From CAIXSC01 sp046349935 (GTDB lineage: Bacteria; Planctomycetota; Planctomycetia; Pirellulales; Pirellulaceae): a DNA stretch of 64,000 bases. How positions within the stretch are numbered: position 1 is the first letter of the stretch; each line of letters begins with the position of its first letter. Where the stretch lies: positions 124,001 to 188,000 of the forward strand of contig JAXMBK010000014.1 in the NCBI GenBank assembly GCA_046349935.1, written 5' to 3'. The position numbers and the translations under genes were made by a program. Of this stretch, positions 18,017 through 26,325 are shown piece after piece. The notes beneath the pieces were generated by a model. The model saw only the letters and a program-made list of their open reading frames with translations. It was not told the DNA's origin and searched no databases.

Positions 18017-19159
18017 TTAACGCCCGCTACGCGGGGCGGCTTTGCTCGGGCGCGCCGTCGCACGCCGCGCCATCACGTGCCGCGACAAACGGAAGATCAG
18101 GTTTTCGAGCATGAAGCGGGCGTCGGCGGGGTGAGAATGCGACCCTTTCAGAGCCAGATCGGCTTCCATCAGCCAGCGGTACAGACGCCGGCCGCGCTGC
18201 GGACCAATCTGCCGCCATTGGTCGACGGCCTTGGGGACCGCGTCGCCCCAAAAGCCTGCTTGCTGCAGCAAGTAAGGATCTTTCGGATCGCGCCCGCGCC
18301 GTTCGGCTTCGCGCGTGTAGCGAGCCAGTGCAGCGAAGCGACGCAGCGACCACGAAATCGTGGCGATGAGCGCCTGTGGTTCTTGGCCCGCCTGAATCAA
18401 ACGATCGAGTTGCTCGAGCGCCTGCGCGGCGTCGCCGCCGGCGATCGCGTCGTTGAGGTCCCAGACCGACTTGGCCCGCCAACCGCCCACCACGTCGTCG
18501 ATCAATTTCGTCGTGACGACGCCGTTTTCGGGCAAGAATAACGCCAGCTTGGCCAACTCGCTGTCGAGCAGGCCGAATTCAATGCCGACCTGCTGCAACA
18601 GATGCTCCGTGGCGTCGGCCGGCAACTGGATCTTGTGCTGACGTTGGGCCCACTTCACGAGCCACTTGGCGACGCGCGCTTCGTCGGGCGGCTTCTCTTT
18701 GCTTCGCGGACTGGCGGCCGCTTCGGGAACCCGACAATCAACGATCAGTCCCTTGCTCGCCAACACCGCCTTGTGCAGCCTGGTGTTGGACGCACAGGTG
18801 TCGACGTCGAGCAGCAGGACGCCGGTCCCACGCGGCTTTTCCACGTAAGCTTCCAGGCCCGCGCGATTCGCTTCCACGAACTTCTCGCCGTCTTCCACGA
18901 TCGCGAGCCGCGGTTTGCCGCCGCCGAACATCGCCATCGTCGACAGTTCGTCGACGATGTCGCGCAACTTGGCGTTCGGACCGTCGTAAACGGTGATGCT
19001 CGCTTCGGCATCTTCGTTGCCGCCCGTCAAGCGTTCCACAAAGCGTCGGCGAACGAGCGACTTCAAGAACCGCTCGCTGCCGAACAGGATGCAGACGCGC
19101 GGCACATCCCCGGCAGGAGGCGATTCGAGAAAGTCGAGCGCGTGGATCAGGCCGGGCAT
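18017..19159 (-). CDS. holA: DNA polymerase III subunit delta
   Basis: A 380-residue protein; the ATG at 19159 has AGGA 9 nt upstream. The order VCILFGSERFLKSLVRRRFVERL, ...ITVYDGPNAKLRDIVDELSTMAMFGGGKPRLAIVEDGEKF..., then a helical C-terminal part (VWDLNDAIAGGDAAQALEQLDRLIQAGQEPQALIATISWSLRRFAALARY) is that of HolA. HolA is the clamp-loader subunit that opens the beta sliding clamp. The Walker-A region is degenerate, as is normal for delta. It is probably co-transcribed with the upstream exported protein gene and the downstream flavoprotein. Confidence 0.9.
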   Translation of the reverse strand: MPGLIHALDFLESPPAGDVPRVCILFGSERFLKSLVRRRFVERLTGGNEDAEASITVYDGPNAKLRDIVDELSTMAMFGGGKPRLAIVEDGEKFVEANRAGLEAYVEKPRGTGVLLLDVDTCASNTRLHKAVLASKGLIVDCRVPEAAASPRSKEKPPDEARVAKWLVKWAQRQHKIQLPADATEHLLQQVGIEFGLLDSELAKLALFLPENGVVTTKLIDDVVGGWRAKSVWDLNDAIAGGDAAQALEQLDRLIQAGQEPQALIATISWSLRRFAALARYTREAERRGRDPKDPYLLQQAGFWGDAVPKAVDQWRQIGPQRGRRLYRWLMEADLALKGSHSHPADARFMLENLIFRLSRHVMARRATARPSKAAPRSGR

Positions 19160-19223
19160 GACGCAAGTTCCTGTGGGGGACGAGACGTCATCTTGCCAAA
19201 GAGGTGCGCGTTTCGCGAGGTGG

Positions 19224-21245
19224 CTACAGGCGGCGCGGTGCGAAGAGCGGCTGGCGTTTCGCCCCCGACGTGGGCGACGCGGCGGGCGTGAAGCCGCGAA
19301 TGCGGCCGGCCGGATTGAGTCCCTGCAAGCTGATCGGCTCGGCCAATTGATACGTGCCGACGTTCCCCGCGTCGTCGCGCACTTCAATCCGCAACAGCAC
19401 GCGCTGGGGCGCCTGCCCAGCAATCGACCAATAGTACTGTCCGTTGTTCGGCAACCCGTTGGCGAAGTCGGTCCAGGGGCCGTTCGCCTGCTCGGCATAG
19501 GACAACTTCACGGGGCGCGGACTCATCCGCAAGTCGTCCGCTTCCCAGCGAATGTCGAGTTTCCCGGCGGCGTCCCCCTCGCCGAAACTGATGCTGGAGA
19601 ATTGCACCTTGGGCGGCGTGACGTCGACGCCGACCCAAATATCGGCCAAATCGCCCGGGCGCGGCGCGGAACTGATGAGCCCGCTCTTGCTCACCACGAC
19701 GACGCGAAAGCCATATACGCCCTCTTCGTCGACCGACACGTCAAAGGGACTTTGCTTGTCGGCGTCGGTCGCCATTTTCGTCCACGTCGCACCGCGATCG
19801 CGAGTGGCCCAGAGTTCGACGTCCGAAACGCCGCCCGGCCCCGCCGACTCGATGTCATACTCCAAGGCGAAACGCTTTGAATTCGTCATCCGCGGCCGCT
19901 CGCCGCCCGGAAGGTCGCCGCTCATCGTCCCCGCGGATGCGGACGGATCGCCGCCGACGCCGTTGCTGCCGCTCGAAGATCCGGTCGCGCCAGGGGCCAT
20001 CCGAGCGGCGCTGGCGCCGACGAGCATGCCTGGGCCCGCGGCCGCGGCGCCGGGGGCGACCGACGTCCAGCCCTGGCCCGCGGGTGCGGAAGGGGTGGAC
20101 GGAGGCGGCGCGGAATAGCCGGTCGTCGACGGCGCAGCCGGCGCCCCGCTGACGCCTGGAGCAGCGCTGCCGGGAGGAACATACGGCGGCGGCGTGTAAG
20201 CAGGCGCACCCGCGAGCGGCATTCCATTGGGTTGGGCCCCAAACGGCGTTGCCGCCAAGCCGCCTGCCACAACGCCAGGGCGCGCTCGAGTGGACGGATT
20301 GAGGTACACGCGTTTGCCGGCGACCGCTCGATTGCCCGCGGCATCTTTGACTTCGGCTGTTAACTGCGCGAGACGCCCGCCGCCTTGCGGCCAAAACGTC
20401 ACCTGTCCGTGATACGTCCCCGCCGCGCCGGTCGGCAGCGACGCAGGGACCACCACCGGCTGCGGAGTGCCGGAAATGCCCGCCAAATAGAACAGTTGGA
20501 ACGTCTCCGGCGCCAACCGCTCGTCGGCCAATTCCCACCGCACCGTCACTTCGCCCGACGGACCGGGCGTCGCTAACAACTGGATCTTGGGCAGGGTGGT
20601 GTCAATCACTACGATCAGCTGCGGTTGCGGCTGGCCCGCGGGACGCGTTTGTCCCTGCCGGTCGACCGTCCGTGAACTGAACCAGTATTCGCCGTCTCGC
20701 GGCGCTCGAAAGCGAAAGGCCTTGTCGGCCGGCAATTGACGCGCGTAAGGATGCCAAGTCGTGCCTCGATCCACTGACACCAATAATTGCACCTCCACGA
20801 CGTTCGCCGCCAACGCCTCGACCGAGAACGGGATCGAGAAGCCCATGTCGCGCGTAAACACGGGTTGCGGAGCACCAGGCGGCGTCGCCGGGGCGGGTGC
20901 TTGAGGCGGCGCGCTCGGAGGCGCGTTGGCAGACGGGGGAGTCGGAGACGAGGTCGTCGGAGACGGGGCCGTGGGAGGCGGGGCCGGCGGCGACGTCGGG
21001 GCGGCGGCCGGAGGCGCCCCAGCCGTCGCGGGCGGCGTCGCAGGCGGCGCGGCGAACGGCGACGCCGCGTTTGCCGGCGGACTGCTCTCAAAATACTGAG
21101 CCAGGGCGAACTTCGGCGTCAGGCAGCACCAAGCCGTCATCAGCACCGCGAGCGCAGTCCAACGTCCAACCGCACGGCGAAACATGGTCGCCCGCGGCGC
21201 GCACGTGGATAGCTGCTTCACGATTCCCTGACGCGGCTGCTGCAT
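19224..21245 (-). CDS. Exported proline/alanine-rich protein with duplicated beta domains
   Basis: A 673-residue protein not assigned to a named family. The ATG at 21245 has AAGGGG 8 nt upstream; an alternative ATG at 21185 starts directly at the signal peptide (TALAVLMTAWCCLTPKFALAQ) but has no ribosome-binding site. After a long Pro/Ala/Thr linker two related beta-rich units are seen: the first with VQLLVSVDRGTTWHPYARQL and EYWFSSRTVDRQGQTRP, the second with VELWATRDRGATWTKMATD and VYGFRVVVVSKSGLISS. Each is followed by a D-TPPKVQ or D-TLPKIQ strand and an Ig-like RWEADD/RWELAD unit. A second low-complexity linker separates them. A structural envelope role is likely; no catalytic motif is seen. 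Confidence 0.75.
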   Translation of the reverse strand: MQQPRQGIVKQLSTCAPRATMFRRAVGRWTALAVLMTAWCCLTPKFALAQYFESSPPANAASPFAAPPATPPATAGAPPAAAPTSPPAPPPTAPSPTTSSPTPPSANAPPSAPPQAPAPATPPGAPQPVFTRDMGFSIPFSVEALAANVVEVQLLVSVDRGTTWHPYARQLPADKAFRFRAPRDGEYWFSSRTVDRQGQTRPAGQPQPQLIVVIDTTLPKIQLLATPGPSGEVTVRWELADERLAPETFQLFYLAGISGTPQPVVVPASLPTGAAGTYHGQVTFWPQGGGRLAQLTAEVKDAAGNRAVAGKRVYLNPSTRARPGVVAGGLAATPFGAQPNGMPLAGAPAYTPPPYVPPGSAAPGVSGAPAAPSTTGYSAPPPSTPSAPAGQGWTSVAPGAAAAGPGMLVGASAARMAPGATGSSSGSNGVGGDPSASAGTMSGDLPGGERPRMTNSKRFALEYDIESAGPGGVSDVELWATRDRGATWTKMATDADKQSPFDVSVDEEGVYGFRVVVVSKSGLISSAPRPGDLADIWVGVDVTPPKVQFSSISFGEGDAAGKLDIRWEADDLRMSPRPVKLSYAEQANGPWTDFANGLPNNGQYYWSIAGQAPQRVLLRIEVRDDAGNVGTYQLAEPISLQGLNPAGRIRGFTPAASPTSGAKRQPLFAPRRL

Positions 21246-21457
21246 TCCGAAACCCCTTGGATGGGAGTTCGTCGGCTCGCGCCGCCTGCTCCTCGCAAGC
21301 GACGCAGCGCATCGAACCCCACTATCGGTATCGTCGCCGCTGAAATGTTTCTTGAATCGCCAACTCGCGCAGGTCTTACTAACCCGCAAGGTCGCAACCA
21401 ATTGCGTTTCTCGAAATCGTCGCTGCGCGGTAATCTTGGCCGGGGAGGAAGTCGTCT

Positions 21458-22705
21458 ATGCAACCCGTTTCGCGCATCGCCTGTTGGGCCTGGATCGTCA
21501 TCGTCATCGTCAGCCAAGGGGCCGCCCCCCTGGCCGCTCAACCCCCCGCCGCGCCTGGGCCCTACGACGCGCTGAAGAAACGTCTCATCGACGACGTCTT
21601 GGTGCCGGGCGGAATCGAGAATCCGCGGGTGCTGCAAGCTGTCCGCGATACGCCGCGACATGAATTCGTCGCGCCGTTGCATCGCCGTAACGCCTATTAC
21701 GACATGGCGTTGCCGATCGGCGAGCATCAGACGATCTCATCGCCTTTCATCGTCTCCTTCATGACGCAATCCCTGGAGCCGCAGCCGACCGACAAAGTGC
21801 TGGAAATCGGGACCGGAAGCGGTTACCAGGCGGCCATCTTAAGTCCCTTGGTCAAAGAGGTTTACTCGATTGAGATCGTCGAGCCGCTGGGCGTCCAATC
21901 GCGCCAACTGCTGAAGCGTCTGAAATACGACAACGTCCACGTCAAAATCGGCGATGGGTTTCAAGGATGGCCCGAGTTCGCCCCCTTCGACAAGATCATC
22001 GTCACCTGCTCGCCCGAGAAAGTCCCGCAACCGCTGATCGACCAATTGGCCGAAGGAGGCATGATGGTGATTCCGGTCGGAGAGCGATATCAACAAACGC
22101 TTTACCTCTATCGCAAGAAGGATGGAAAGCTGGAGGCGCAGCCGCTGCGACCCACGCTGTTCGTCCCGATGACGGGAAGCGCGGAAGAGCGCCGCGAAGT
22201 CTTGCCGGATCCCAAGAAACCGCGGGCGATCAACGGCAACTTTGAACAGCCGCCGGTCAGCGATCGATACATCCGCGGCTGGTATTACGAGCAGCAAGTC
22301 GAGTTGGTGTCGGATGTGATGGCGCCGGAGGGAAAGAACTTTGTGCGTTTTCGAAACCAAGAAAGCGGCCGGTCCTCCCATCTGCTGCAGGGATTTGGGA
22401 TCGATGGTCGGTTCGTCAAAGAGATCCGACTGACGGCGCTGGTCAAGCTGACCAACGTCATGCCGGGGCCCGAGCGAGAGGATCTGCCGAATGTGGCGAT
22501 CACCTTTTACGACCAGAACCGTAAGGACTTAGGACTCGTTTGGGTCGGTAATTTCCGCGGCACTCGCGATTGGCACGAAGTCACGCGAACGTTTCGAGTG
22601 CCGGTGGGGACGCGCGAGGGCATATTGCGCGTCGGGCTATTCGGCGCCACGGGCGAAGCCTGCTTTGACAACATTCGCCTGGAGGTGGTGGAAACGGCCA
22701 AATAG
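21458..22705 (+). CDS. Exported protein-L-isoaspartate O-methyltransferase with C-terminal beta domain
   Basis: A 415-residue protein. It starts with a signal peptide (WAWIVIVIVSQGAAPLAAQ), unusual for this family. Residues of about 35-235 are a full PCMT domain: ALPIGEHQTISSPFIVSFMT, the SAM motif VLEIGTGSGYQAAIL, VKIGDGFQGWPEFAPFDKIIVT and EGGMMVIPVG. The last 160 residues form a beta-sandwich-like module (GRSSHLLQGFGIDGRFVKEIRLTALVKL ... GEACFDNIRLEVV) resembling carbohydrate-binding/NPCBM folds. PCMT repairs isoaspartyl residues using S-adenosylmethionine, so export raises the question of methyl donor supply outside the cytoplasm. It is divergent from the proline-rich protein gene. Confidence 0.85.
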   Translation: MQPVSRIACWAWIVIVIVSQGAAPLAAQPPAAPGPYDALKKRLIDDVLVPGGIENPRVLQAVRDTPRHEFVAPLHRRNAYYDMALPIGEHQTISSPFIVSFMTQSLEPQPTDKVLEIGTGSGYQAAILSPLVKEVYSIEIVEPLGVQSRQLLKRLKYDNVHVKIGDGFQGWPEFAPFDKIIVTCSPEKVPQPLIDQLAEGGMMVIPVGERYQQTLYLYRKKDGKLEAQPLRPTLFVPMTGSAEERREVLPDPKKPRAINGNFEQPPVSDRYIRGWYYEQQVELVSDVMAPEGKNFVRFRNQESGRSSHLLQGFGIDGRFVKEIRLTALVKLTNVMPGPEREDLPNVAITFYDQNRKDLGLVWVGNFRGTRDWHEVTRTFRVPVGTREGILRVGLFGATGEACFDNIRLEVVETAK

Positions 22706-22911
22706 GGGTCGGCAGCCAGCGCCCTGATTCTGCAGTTTTCCTATTCTCGCCGCACTATAAACTCTTTCAATTCAACCGCTATATCCCATTCTTTGCGATC
22801 GGAAAATTCTCCCTAAGCTGCTTGAATTACTCATCTCGCTAGCTATGTTCAAGAGAGTTACCAATCGCGGGGCCGATCCCCGCACGTCACTTTTAGGGGG
22901 GATTTTCGGGC

Positions 22912-23964
22912 ATGTCGCGCTCTTGGATCAATCGGAAGGCGCTGGGATTCGCGCTGGCCTTCGCGCTGGCCGCGATCGCTACGCCTGCGTTCGCCGGCTG
23001 GGGCCACTCGTCGGGTGGGTCGTCAGGCGGTTCGTCGGGTAGCTGGGGCAGCAGCGGCGGTTCATCCGGCAGCTGGGGCAGCAGCGGTGGATCGTCGGGC
23101 AGTTGGGGCAGCAGCGGCGGCAGCTCGGGCCATCGCCACCACCTCTTCCCGCGTTTGCACAACATGTTCCATCACAACCACCACTGCTATCGAGCCCACC
23201 ACAGCTCGGGCGGCAGCTGGGGCAGCAGCGGCGGCTCGTCGGGCGGCAGCAGCGGCGGTTCCTCGGGCGGTAGCTGGGGGAGCAGCGGCGGTTCGTCGGG
23301 CGGCAGCAGCGGCGGCGCCAAGTACTACACGGTTCCGGCCACGCCGGCGCCGGGTCCGGCCCCGGAAATTCGTCAGTCTCCCGCGGTTCCGATGGACGTG
23401 CCGCCGGCCGGCAACCTGCCGCAGCCGGGCGACAACGCCTCGCTGTCCAGCGGCAAGGCCATGCTGACGGTGAGCGTGCCGAAAGAAGCGCGCGTGTTCG
23501 TCAACGGCGTGGCAACGAAGAGCTTGGGCGAGGTTCGCACCTACGTCTCGCGCGGTTTGTCGGACGGCTACAAGTACACCTACGAGATCCGCGTCGAGAC
23601 CGAACGCAATGGTCGCGTGGTCGAAGAAGTGAAGACGGTTTCGCTGCGAGCCGGCGAAAACACCGACGTGGCCTTCGACATGCCGGAAGGCGATGCCGAA
23701 ACCGAAACGTCGCTGACGGTTCACGTGCCGGCCGACGCCAAGGTGTTCTTGGGCGGCAACGAGACCAACGCGAAGGGCGAAGTTCGCACGTTCACCACCA
23801 ACGGCTTGGCCGCGGGTCAGGAATGGTCGAACTACAAGGTCCGCGTCGAGATGGTTCGCGACGGCGAGAAGGTCGTGCGTGAAGAAGTCATCTCGCTGAA
23901 GTCGGGCGACGCTCGCACGCTGCGATTCGACCTCGACAGCGAAAAGGTGGCGGACGCCCGCTAA
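22912..23964 (+). CDS. Exported Gly/Ser-repeat protein with two TIGR03000-type domains
   Basis: A 350-residue protein with a signal peptide ending PAFA (28). Residues about 30-135 are low-complexity GGSSGSWGSS repeats, interrupted by a His-rich patch (HRHHLFPRLHNMFHHNHH). Two homologous domains follow: TVSVPKEARVFVNGVATKSLGEVRTYVSRGL and TVHVPADAKVFLGGNETNAKGEVRTFTTNGL, each continuing with YKV/YEI-RVE-strands. This is the planctomycete TIGR03000 domain, of unknown role, often on secreted or wall-associated proteins. The 200-nt leader is AT-rich and the gene ends in a strong terminator, consistent with high expression. Confidence 0.85.
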   Translation: MSRSWINRKALGFALAFALAAIATPAFAGWGHSSGGSSGGSSGSWGSSGGSSGSWGSSGGSSGSWGSSGGSSGHRHHLFPRLHNMFHHNHHCYRAHHSSGGSWGSSGGSSGGSSGGSSGGSWGSSGGSSGGSSGGAKYYTVPATPAPGPAPEIRQSPAVPMDVPPAGNLPQPGDNASLSSGKAMLTVSVPKEARVFVNGVATKSLGEVRTYVSRGLSDGYKYTYEIRVETERNGRVVEEVKTVSLRAGENTDVAFDMPEGDAETETSLTVHVPADAKVFLGGNETNAKGEVRTFTTNGLAAGQEWSNYKVRVEMVRDGEKVVREEVISLKSGDARTLRFDLDSEKVADAR

Positions 23965-23994
23965 GCGACTCGTTTCGATCTCGAAACAATCCAG

Positions 23995-24027
23995 AACCTT
24001 GCCCGACCTGTGCGGGCAAGGTTTTTT
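23995..24027 (+). terminator. Rho-independent terminator
   Basis: An 11-bp perfect stem AACCTTGCCCG / CGGGCAAGGTT with a 7-nt loop is followed by further T residues. It lies 30 nt after the stop of the TIGR03000-type gene. Confidence 0.92.
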
Positions 24028-24126
24028 CGCGCGCGCACCGGGGTCGCGTTATGCCGAATCTGCGGCCCAGTGCGGCTTGACCGGACGGGGTGGCGCGGCC
24101 GGCGGGCCCGCGCCGATGTACTCGAC

Positions 24127-24942
24127 ATGAGTCAGCGTGTTGCCACGCCCAAGTCGGCCGCCGTCGCACCTCCTTTAGCGCGACGTTGGCGTTGGGCCCT
24201 TAGCCTTGTGATCGGTCTGCACCTGCTAGCGGTGTTCTTGGCGCCGTTTACGTTCGCCAGCACCCCCGCGCCGGGCATGGAGCCCTCGCCTGCCGCGCTG
24301 TCGCTGATGCGCTGGTTTTATCCCTACATCGAAGGGATGTTCTTGCAGCACGGTTACGCGTTCTTCGCGCCCGATCCCGGTCCCAGCCACTTGTTTCGCG
24401 TCAAGCTGGAGTTCGCCGACGGGCGACCGACGGAAGAGCTGACGTTTCCCGATCTCAAACGCCACCGCCCGCGACTCCTGTACCATCGCCACTTTATGTT
24501 GAGCGAACGGTTGGTGGTGGGAGACGTTCCCAGCGTCGCTCCGCCGCAAATCGCCGGCGACGCCGCGGCGCTGGCGCAGTGGCGCAGCGCTCGCGAGGCC
24601 TACGAGACCTATTACCACACCTTGCGCGACTCATATCTAAACCACTTGCGGACGCGTTATGGCGCGGACAAAGCGACGCTGGTGCGAGTCGCTCATCGGA
24701 TGGGCGGCGTCGACGAAGTCATCGACCAGCACCGGCGCATCGATGCGCGAGACACCTACGAGGACCACCCCGACGACGTCATGCCGGAAGAAGTGCCCGG
24801 AGCGCCCGTCGCGCCGAATAGCGCCCCTCCGTCGCCGAGTCGTACGGGTCCGCTGCGTCCCGGGACCGCACGACCATTTTCCGTCCCCAAGGGACCTGTC
24901 CGTCCTCTGTCCACGCCCAGTCTCGAGAAGGCCGAGCCATGA
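24127..24942 (+). CDS. HTTM-partner membrane protein
   Basis: A 271-residue protein; the ATG at 24127 is taken because the sequence upstream overlaps the terminator. One membrane anchor lies near 22-44 (WALSLVIGLHLLAVFLAPFTFAS). A soluble part follows with FFAPDPGPSHLFRVKLEFADG and LLYHRHFMLSERL, then a Pro-rich C-terminus. Proteins of this shape regularly precede HTTM-domain genes in planctomycetes. The stop overlaps the start of the HTTM gene (ATGA), so the products are coupled. Biochemical role is unknown. Confidence 0.75.
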   Translation: MSQRVATPKSAAVAPPLARRWRWALSLVIGLHLLAVFLAPFTFASTPAPGMEPSPAALSLMRWFYPYIEGMFLQHGYAFFAPDPGPSHLFRVKLEFADGRPTEELTFPDLKRHRPRLLYHRHFMLSERLVVGDVPSVAPPQIAGDAAALAQWRSAREAYETYYHTLRDSYLNHLRTRYGADKATLVRVAHRMGGVDEVIDQHRRIDARDTYEDHPDDVMPEEVPGAPVAPNSAPPSPSRTGPLRPGTARPFSVPKGPVRPLSTPSLEKAEP

Positions 24943-25901
24943 ACGACGCTCCTCGCGGCGTTGTCGCCGCCGTACAGCAATGGTTGGCCGGCATCGCCGA
25001 AGGATGGGACCGGTTCTGGTTCGCGCCGGCGGCGCCGCATACGCTCGCGCTGATCCGCATCCTGGGCGGCGCCATGTTGTTCTACACGCATTTGGTTTGG
25101 TCGTTCGATCTCGAGGCCTTTCTGGGACGCGATGCGTGGCTGTCGCGCGACGCCATCCGCGCCATCGTCGGCAGCGACTATGCGTGGAGCTACCTGTGGT
25201 ATCTCGAGTCGCCGGCCGCGCTGTGGGCGGCGCACCTGGCGGCGCTGGCGGTCTTTCTACTCCTGACGATCGGACTGTGGACGCGCGTCGTCTCGGTGCT
25301 CGCCTGGATCATCACCGTCGCCTACTGCCACCGCCTGCAAGGCGCGCTGTACGGACTGGATCAAGTCAACGCGATGCTCGCGATGTACCTGATGGTGGGA
25401 CCCAGCGGCGCCGTGTACTCGGTCGATGCCTGGCTGCGCCGGCGACGCGGACTGCCGATCGCCGTTCCCACCGTCAGCGCCAACATCGCCGTGCGGTTGA
25501 TGCAGGTCCACCTGTCGATCGTCTACCTGTTCGGCGGCATCAGCAAGCTGAAGGGGACCATGTGGTGGGACGGCAGCGCGGTCTGGTACGCCTTCGCGAA
25601 CTACGAGTACCAGTCGATCGACATGACCTGGCTGGGCGCTTACCCCTGGTTCATCGCCGTGCTGACTCACGTCACGGTCTTCTGGGAGACATTTTATCCC
25701 GTGCTCGTCTGGCCGCGCGCCACGCGACCGATCATGCTGGGGATGGCGGTTTGCGTCCACGGCGGCATCGCGCTCTGCCTGGGCATGCCGACGTTCGGGC
25801 TCGCGATGATCATCGCCAACGCCGCGTTCCTGCCGCCAGACTTGATCGAGCGCGCCCTATCGCGAGCATCGCATGAACAAGGCCTTCCTGCGCGAGCCTG
25901 A
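24939..25901 (+). CDS. HTTM-domain membrane protein (vitamin-K-carboxylase-like)
   Basis: A 320-residue polytopic membrane protein. LALIRILGGAMLFYTHLVW, the motif LMQVHLSIVYLFGGISKLKG and the WWDGSAVWYAF block are hallmarks of HTTM proteins, related to the membrane part of vitamin-K-dependent gamma-carboxylase. It lacks the lumenal beta domain, perhaps provided by the overlapping upstream gene. It overlaps the next gene by 29 nt. The bacterial substrate is unknown. Confidence 0.85.
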   Translation: MNDAPRGVVAAVQQWLAGIAEGWDRFWFAPAAPHTLALIRILGGAMLFYTHLVWSFDLEAFLGRDAWLSRDAIRAIVGSDYAWSYLWYLESPAALWAAHLAALAVFLLLTIGLWTRVVSVLAWIITVAYCHRLQGALYGLDQVNAMLAMYLMVGPSGAVYSVDAWLRRRRGLPIAVPTVSANIAVRLMQVHLSIVYLFGGISKLKGTMWWDGSAVWYAFANYEYQSIDMTWLGAYPWFIAVLTHVTVFWETFYPVLVWPRATRPIMLGMAVCVHGGIALCLGMPTFGLAMIIANAAFLPPDLIERALSRASHEQGLPARA

Positions 25902-26319
25902 CTCGACGGATGAATTCTGTCCGCGGTGCGGCGCCGCCGGCGTCGTCGTCCAGCGGAGCACGGTGTTGCGGTTCGTGCGCGACCCTGCCACGTGCGCGAT
26001 CGCCGAAGTCGCCAATTTTTGCGCCACGCCGTCGTGCGACGTCGTTTACTTCGACCTGTTTGAGCGGACGGTGACGACCAGCGACGTGCGGACGCCCATC
26101 TATCCCAAGGATCTGGCTGCGCCGCTGTGCAGTTGTTTCGGTCTCACGGCCGACGACGTCGATCGCGACCTGGCCGAAGGCGTCGTGACGCGCACCAAAG
26201 CCTGTCTGCTTGCCGCGCAGTCGCCCGAGGCGCGGTGTTCGGAGTGTTCCCCGTCGGGCCGGTCGTGCGTGGCGGAAGTGCAGCGGTATTTCTTGCAACG
26301 CAAAAACGCGCGAGGTTAA
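25873..26319 (+). CDS. CopZ-like [2Fe-2S] / zinc-binding protein
   Basis: A 148-residue protein. The N-terminal CPRCG (16-20) with a later C-x-C-type NFCATPSCDVVYFD matches the zinc-binding domain of CopZ-type proteins. The C-terminal half reads LCSCFGLTADDVDRDLAEG, then ACLLAAQSPEARCSECSPSGRSC, the arrangement of a BFD-like [2Fe-2S] domain. Family members are copper chaperones or metal-cluster carriers. No copper ATPase or regulator is adjacent, so the role here is uncertain. It is translationally linked to the HTTM gene. Confidence 0.75.
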   Translation: MNKAFLREPDSTDEFCPRCGAAGVVVQRSTVLRFVRDPATCAIAEVANFCATPSCDVVYFDLFERTVTTSDVRTPIYPKDLAAPLCSCFGLTADDVDRDLAEGVVTRTKACLLAAQSPEARCSECSPSGRSCVAEVQRYFLQRKNARG

Positions 26320-26325
26320 GCCGCG

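Noticed and set aside
23015..23310. Regular repeats that could suggest a CRISPR-like array
   Set aside because: They are codon-level repeats of a Gly/Ser/Trp-rich protein segment in frame, with no spacers.
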